6,209 bases of DNA from Pseudomonadota bacterium. GTDB taxonomy: Bacteria; Pseudomonadota; Gammaproteobacteria; Burkholderiales; Thiobacillaceae. Below the pieces are notes generated by a model. It saw only the letters and a list, made by a program, of their open reading frames with translations, had not been told where the DNA came from and did no database searches. The position numbers were made by a program, and so were the translations under genes. Where the stretch lies: the NCBI GenBank assembly GCA_021821425.1, contig JAKACL010000175.1:1-6209 (forward strand), written 5' to 3'. Positions 5,667 to 6,209 of this stretch are shown here, in pieces. Each line of letters opens with the position of its first letter. Positions within the stretch are counted from its first letter, which is position 1.

Positions 5667-6209
5667 TTGAATTCGATCTGGCTTTCCCACTTCACCGCAA
5701 CCAGCGCCATCGGTCGCGGCCTTGAGCCCACTCACGACGCACTGCGTCGCCAGCGCAGCGGGCTGACGCCTTGCGCCTTCGAGACGGTGACTGACCTGCC
5801 AACCTACATCGGTGAAGTGGCGGGCGTCGACGAAGCGCCTTTGCCGGCGAGCCTGGCCGAGTACGCGTGCCGCAACAACCGCCTCGCCTATCTGGGGCTG
5901 CAGCAGGATGGCTTCAATGCCGCGGTCGGCGCGGCGGCCGCGCGCTACGGCCGCCGACGCATTGGCGTGTTGCTCGGCACCAGCACCTCCGGCATCCTGG
6001 AGACGGAGCAGGCGTTTCGCCGCCGCGATCCGGTGACGGGCGCTCTGCCGGACGGCTTCCACTATCGCACCACCCACAACACTTATTCGGTGGCCGATTT
6101 CGTGCGTACCGCGTTCAATCTGGAAGGTCCGGCCGGGGTGGTTTCCACCGCCTGCTCGTCGAGCGCCAAGGTGTTCGCCGCAGCGGCGCGGATGATTGCG
6201 GCCGACCTG
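5667..6209 (+). CDS. Beta-ketoacyl-ACP synthase, FabF-like (5' part, runs off the window)
   Basis: The first 181 codons of a thiolase-fold condensing enzyme are present; full-length members are about 390-420 residues. The protein opens with IWLSHFTATSAIGRG, the typical first beta strand and glycine turn of FabF/KAS II enzymes. It continues with GVLLGTSTSGILETE and a THNTYSVADFVR segment, and reaches the nucleophile block VSTACSSSAK. With the TTG start at 5667 the active-site cysteine is residue 163, the same number as in E. coli FabF and FabB, which supports this unusual start. The Cys means it is a catalytic ketosynthase and not a chain-length-factor partner that has lost it. The two catalytic His residues lie beyond the window. 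It should perform decarboxylative condensation of malonyl-ACP with the growing chain in the cytoplasm. Its place after exporter genes matches the ketosynthase module of aryl polyene clusters (ApeO/ApeR-type); which of these it represents cannot be decided here. The gap to the PAP2 gene is 30 bases with no terminator. Confidence 0.92.
   Translation, partial: MNSIWLSHFTATSAIGRGLEPTHDALRRQRSGLTPCAFETVTDLPTYIGEVAGVDEAPLPASLAEYACRNNRLAYLGLQQDGFNAAVGAAAARYGRRRIGVLLGTSTSGILETEQAFRRRDPVTGALPDGFHYRTTHNTYSVADFVRTAFNLEGPAGVVSTACSSSAKVFAAAARMIAADL

Overview
The window is high-GC, densely packed coding DNA, with every supportable gene on the + strand. It reads as the middle of one operon for an aryl polyene (APE) / xanthomonadin-type pigment pathway. 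These are type II fatty-acid-synthase-like systems that build an aryl-capped polyene and place it in the outer membrane. The gene set, GC richness and codon use suggest a proteobacterium, probably a betaproteobacterium (Rhodocyclales or Burkholderiales-like) or a gammaproteobacterium. This placement is inference, since no rRNA or other phylogenetic marker is present.

Layout from left to right: (1) the 3' end of a hotdog-fold, FabZ/ApeI-like dehydratase (3-200); (2) an LpxL/HtrB-type lysophospholipid acyltransferase (197-1132); (3) a secreted LolA-like carrier protein (1136-1729); (4) a large MMPL/RND-family exporter (1729-4095); (5) a membrane-anchored NodB-fold polysaccharide deacetylase (4088-4885); (6) a PAP2-superfamily membrane phosphatase or phosphotransferase (about 4932-5636); (7) the 5' part of a FabF-like beta-ketoacyl-ACP synthase with its active-site Cys (5667 to the window end). 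Most junctions overlap by 1-8 bases or are separated by 3 bases. The two longest gaps are about 46 and 30 bases, and neither shows a terminator or a convincing promoter, so a single transcript with translational coupling is the simplest reading.

Working model, partly inferred: the ketosynthase and dehydratase act with ACP, reductase and ligase genes presumed to lie outside the window to build the polyene. The acyltransferase moves the acyl chain to a lipid or glycolipid acceptor. The MMPL pump and the LolA-like protein carry the product across the inner membrane and periplasm. The deacetylase and PAP2 enzyme would tailor the head group of the carrier lipid; they are the least explained part of the locus and the best candidates for new chemistry. 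I see no RNA genes, mobile elements, CRISPR arrays, long repeats or phage features. I found no wholly new system; the novelty is in how the head-group enzymes fit into a known pathway type.
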